Of a stretch of DNA of 6,899 bases, positions 5,839 through 6,899 are shown piece after piece; position 1 is the stretch's first letter, and each line of letters starts with the position of its first letter. Source of the DNA: Candidatus Competibacteraceae bacterium (lineage in GTDB: Bacteria > Pseudomonadota > Gammaproteobacteria > Competibacterales > Competibacteraceae). The translations under genes were made by a program, and so were the position numbers. The notes below the pieces were generated by a model. It was not told where the DNA came from. It was given only the letters and a program-made list of their open reading frames with translations, and searched no databases. The stretch is from the NCBI GenBank assembly GCA_020445045.1, contig JAGRHI010000256.1, positions 1 to 6,899 of the forward strand. Direction: 5' to 3'.

Positions 5839-5964
5839 TACCGCGTCTCGACGGCAGTTATCCTAAGTGGAGCAGGTTTGCACGATACGCCTCGGTTGGA
5901 AAGCCTGAAGTTTAAGGGGCTTGTGGCTGCTTTAGCCAGACTCCGTCCGCCTCAACGGACAAGA

Positions 5965-5994
5965 CGCCGCTTCCCACGATAGCGGGAAGCGGCG
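5965..5994 (-). terminator. Strong hairpin after frdD, possible weak terminator or mRNA 3' stabiliser
   Basis: CGCCGCTTCCC (5965-5975) pairs with GGGAAGCGGCG (5984-5994) across an 8-nt loop, 11 perfect base pairs. On the - strand it is followed only by GTCTTGT, so the U tract is poor. It may stop part of the frd transcript, or protect the frd mRNA 3' end while letting some polymerase into rquA. Confidence 0.5.
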
Positions 5995-6088
5995 CCACGG
6001 TGATGGCGAAACGGCTATATCGCGCCTCCCACTTGCGCGGGCCTGGACGGGCTCGCGAAAGTGGAGCGGGCGGGATTCCTTGGCCCCG

Positions 6089-6430
6089 TCAGATGCGCAG
6101 TAGATAAATGATCGTCAGCAGCGTACCCAGACCCGCCAGTCCATAGACGACATAGGCGACCAGCGTGTCGGCGCGGACGCCGAAGTCGTGCACGGTGACC
6201 CGCAGCCGGTGCGCGGCATGCCACAGCGACAGCAGGATAATGCCGAAGATGATCAGCTTGCCCAGCCACCACCCCGCGAATGCGTGAATCGACTCATAGG
6301 TAAACATATTCATGCTGGCGCCCAGGGCGGCGAACAGCGTGACTAAAACCAGTGCCGGAGTCACGAACGCCGTGACCGTGCCGCCGGCGGCGAACAGGCC
6401 CCAGAAGATCGGTTTGTTGGATTTAGCCAT
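6089..6430 (-). CDS. frdD: Fumarate reductase membrane anchor subunit FrdD
   Basis: This is one of two heme-less membrane anchors of the E. coli-type quinol:fumarate reductase FrdABCD; with FrdC it forms the quinol sites. The product is 113 aa, close to the 119 aa of E. coli FrdD. The signature KPIFWGLFAAGG at the N-terminus matches E. coli EPVFWGLFGAGG and holds the conserved Trp. The second helix region LSLWHAAHRLRVTVHDF matches the E. coli LWCGLHRMHH-AMHD segment with its conserved His. Three membrane helices are expected at about residues 13-37, 48-72 and 88-112. The ATG at 6430 is chosen over an upstream in-frame start because GGGGAA lies 7 nt before it and the family sequence begins there. 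It starts 2 bases after the frdC stop, so the two are translationally coupled. Confidence 0.95.
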   Translation of the reverse strand: MAKSNKPIFWGLFAAGGTVTAFVTPALVLVTLFAALGASMNMFTYESIHAFAGWWLGKLIIFGIILLSLWHAAHRLRVTVHDFGVRADTLVAYVVYGLAGLGTLLTIIYLLRI

Positions 6431-6432
6431 GA

Positions 6433-6819
6433 TTATATTCCCCAGATCAGGATGATCAGCGAGACCACCGCCCAAACCCCGTAGTGGGCGTTGACGATGA
6501 TGTTACCCGGTACGAACTCCTCGCCTCGCTGGATGGGCATGGCCTGCGGCGTCACCACAAACCACGATATGCTGTGGTAAACGGTCACGATCAGCACCGC
6601 CAGGTTGAACAGGACGCCCAATGGGCTGCGTAGCGATTCCAGAAAGCCCGAAAAGGCTTCCGGGCCATTCGCCAAGGCGCCAAGGCCACAGATCAGCAGG
6701 AACGTGTAGGCAAAGATGAAAATGCAGGTGACTTCGCGGGCCATGTAGCGCTTGTAGCGTGGCTGGCTCAGAAACCAGGTCGTCTTGGACATCTCTCGAA
6801 CATAAGGTTTACTGCTCAT
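6433..6819 (-). CDS. frdC: Fumarate reductase membrane anchor subunit FrdC
   Basis: This second hydrophobic anchor of quinol:fumarate reductase is 128 aa (E. coli FrdC 131 aa). It opens with KPYVREMSKTTW, very close to E. coli KPYVRPMTSTWW. YMARE at residues 25-29 carries the Glu equivalent to E. coli FrdC E29, known to matter in quinol binding. NGPEAFSGF near residues 51-59 is also shared (E. coli NGPEAWAGF). Three membrane helices are expected at about 29-50, 67-89 and 105-127. The protein lacks an obvious arrangement of heme ligands, as in E. coli. The ATG overlaps the frdB stop in an ATGA arrangement, with GGGTGA just upstream. Gene order frdB-frdC-frdD matches E. coli. Confidence 0.95.
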   Translation of the reverse strand: MSSKPYVREMSKTTWFLSQPRYKRYMAREVTCIFIFAYTFLLICGLGALANGPEAFSGFLESLRSPLGVLFNLAVLIVTVYHSISWFVVTPQAMPIQRGEEFVPGNIIVNAHYGVWAVVSLIILIWGI

Positions 6820-6899
6820 TTTTTCACCCAGGGCATCAAGTGTTCTTTGTACCAGTCGATGGTGCTGGCCACCTTGACCTGTTGCAGGGCGCCGGCGGG
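6816..6899 (-). CDS. frdB: Fumarate reductase iron-sulfur subunit FrdB, C-terminal end only
   Basis: The last 27 codons plus the TGA stop of the gene lie in the window; the rest is past its right edge. The visible end (PAGALQQVKVASTIDWYKEH followed by LMPWVKK) matches the end of FrdB, where E. coli has PAAAIQQGKV then a lysine/arginine-rich terminus. FrdB passes electrons from quinol bound at FrdCD through three Fe-S clusters to the flavoprotein FrdA. None of its cluster-binding cysteines lies in this piece. The stop overlaps the frdC start by 4 bases. Confidence 0.9.
   Translation of the reverse strand, partial: PAGALQQVKVASTIDWYKEHLMPWVKK

Larger units (their letters stand above)
5761..6088 (-). 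other. frdD-rquA intergenic region with repeats and hairpins, no gene
   Basis: These 328 bp separate frdD from rquA on the - strand. I see no credible coding frame; a 77-codon frame on the + strand has no recognisable content. From the rquA side it holds a perfect 8-bp palindrome GTGTACAC (5787-5794), three phased 10-bp direct repeats (5809-5838), and a chain of hairpins: AAGCC/GGCTT (5901-5922), TGGCT/AGCCA (5924-5938), GTCCG/CGGAC (5945-5960) and the strong 11-bp stem at 5965-5994. I found no clear sigma70 promoter with correct spacing and no FNR-type TTGAT-N4-ATCAA site. Confidence 0.6.

Noticed and set aside
5749..5982. 77-codon frame on the + strand upstream of rquA
   Set aside because: It starts inside rquA, crosses the repeat array and hairpins, and has no family resemblance; it is most likely a chance open frame in GC-rich DNA.
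1..6899. Mobile elements, CRISPR arrays, attachment sites, tRNA genes
   Set aside because: I found no transposase or integrase motifs, terminal inverted repeats, regularly spaced repeats or tRNA-like cloverleaf. Gene spacing and composition look like ordinary chromosome.

Overview
The window looks like the chromosome of a facultatively anaerobic, GC-rich gammaproteobacterium. The FrdB/FrdC/FrdD proteins are close to the Escherichia coli type, the hydrogenase genes are of the uptake (hup/hyn) type, and a rhodoquinone-biosynthesis gene is present. A lineage such as the Competibacteraceae would fit, but that placement is inference from gene content. I see no mobile element, CRISPR array, tRNA or rRNA.

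Layout. Positions 1-3728 (+ strand) hold the 3' part of a membrane-type [NiFe]-hydrogenase operon: the large subunit (5' end cut by the window edge), its maturation protease, a HypC-family chaperone and the degenerate large-subunit paralogue HupK/HoxV. Positions 3729-4340 hold a separate transcription unit. It has a strong extended -10 sigma70 promoter, about 290 nt of structured non-coding sequence I cannot assign to any known RNA family, a 67-residue predicted two-helix membrane protein, and a textbook intrinsic terminator. Positions 4485-4955 (+) encode a RatA/COQ10-like START-domain protein. Its 3' end overlaps by 11 bp the 3' end of the convergent rquA (4945-5760, -). The 328-bp gap upstream of rquA contains three helically phased 10-bp direct repeats and a chain of hairpins. 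It is followed by frdD, frdC and the last 27 codons of frdB, all on the - strand.

How the genes may work together. RquA converts ubiquinone to low-potential rhodoquinone. Rhodoquinol can feed electrons to the FrdABCD quinol:fumarate reductase encoded just upstream, and an uptake hydrogenase could reduce the quinone pool with H2. The COQ10-like protein belongs to a family that binds ubiquinone. The window is therefore consistent with an H2/rhodoquinone/fumarate respiration neighbourhood. The least explained part is the promoter-leader-small membrane protein-terminator unit at 3757-4338, whose leader can form several mutually exclusive pairings and resembles a riboswitch or other regulatory RNA of unknown class.
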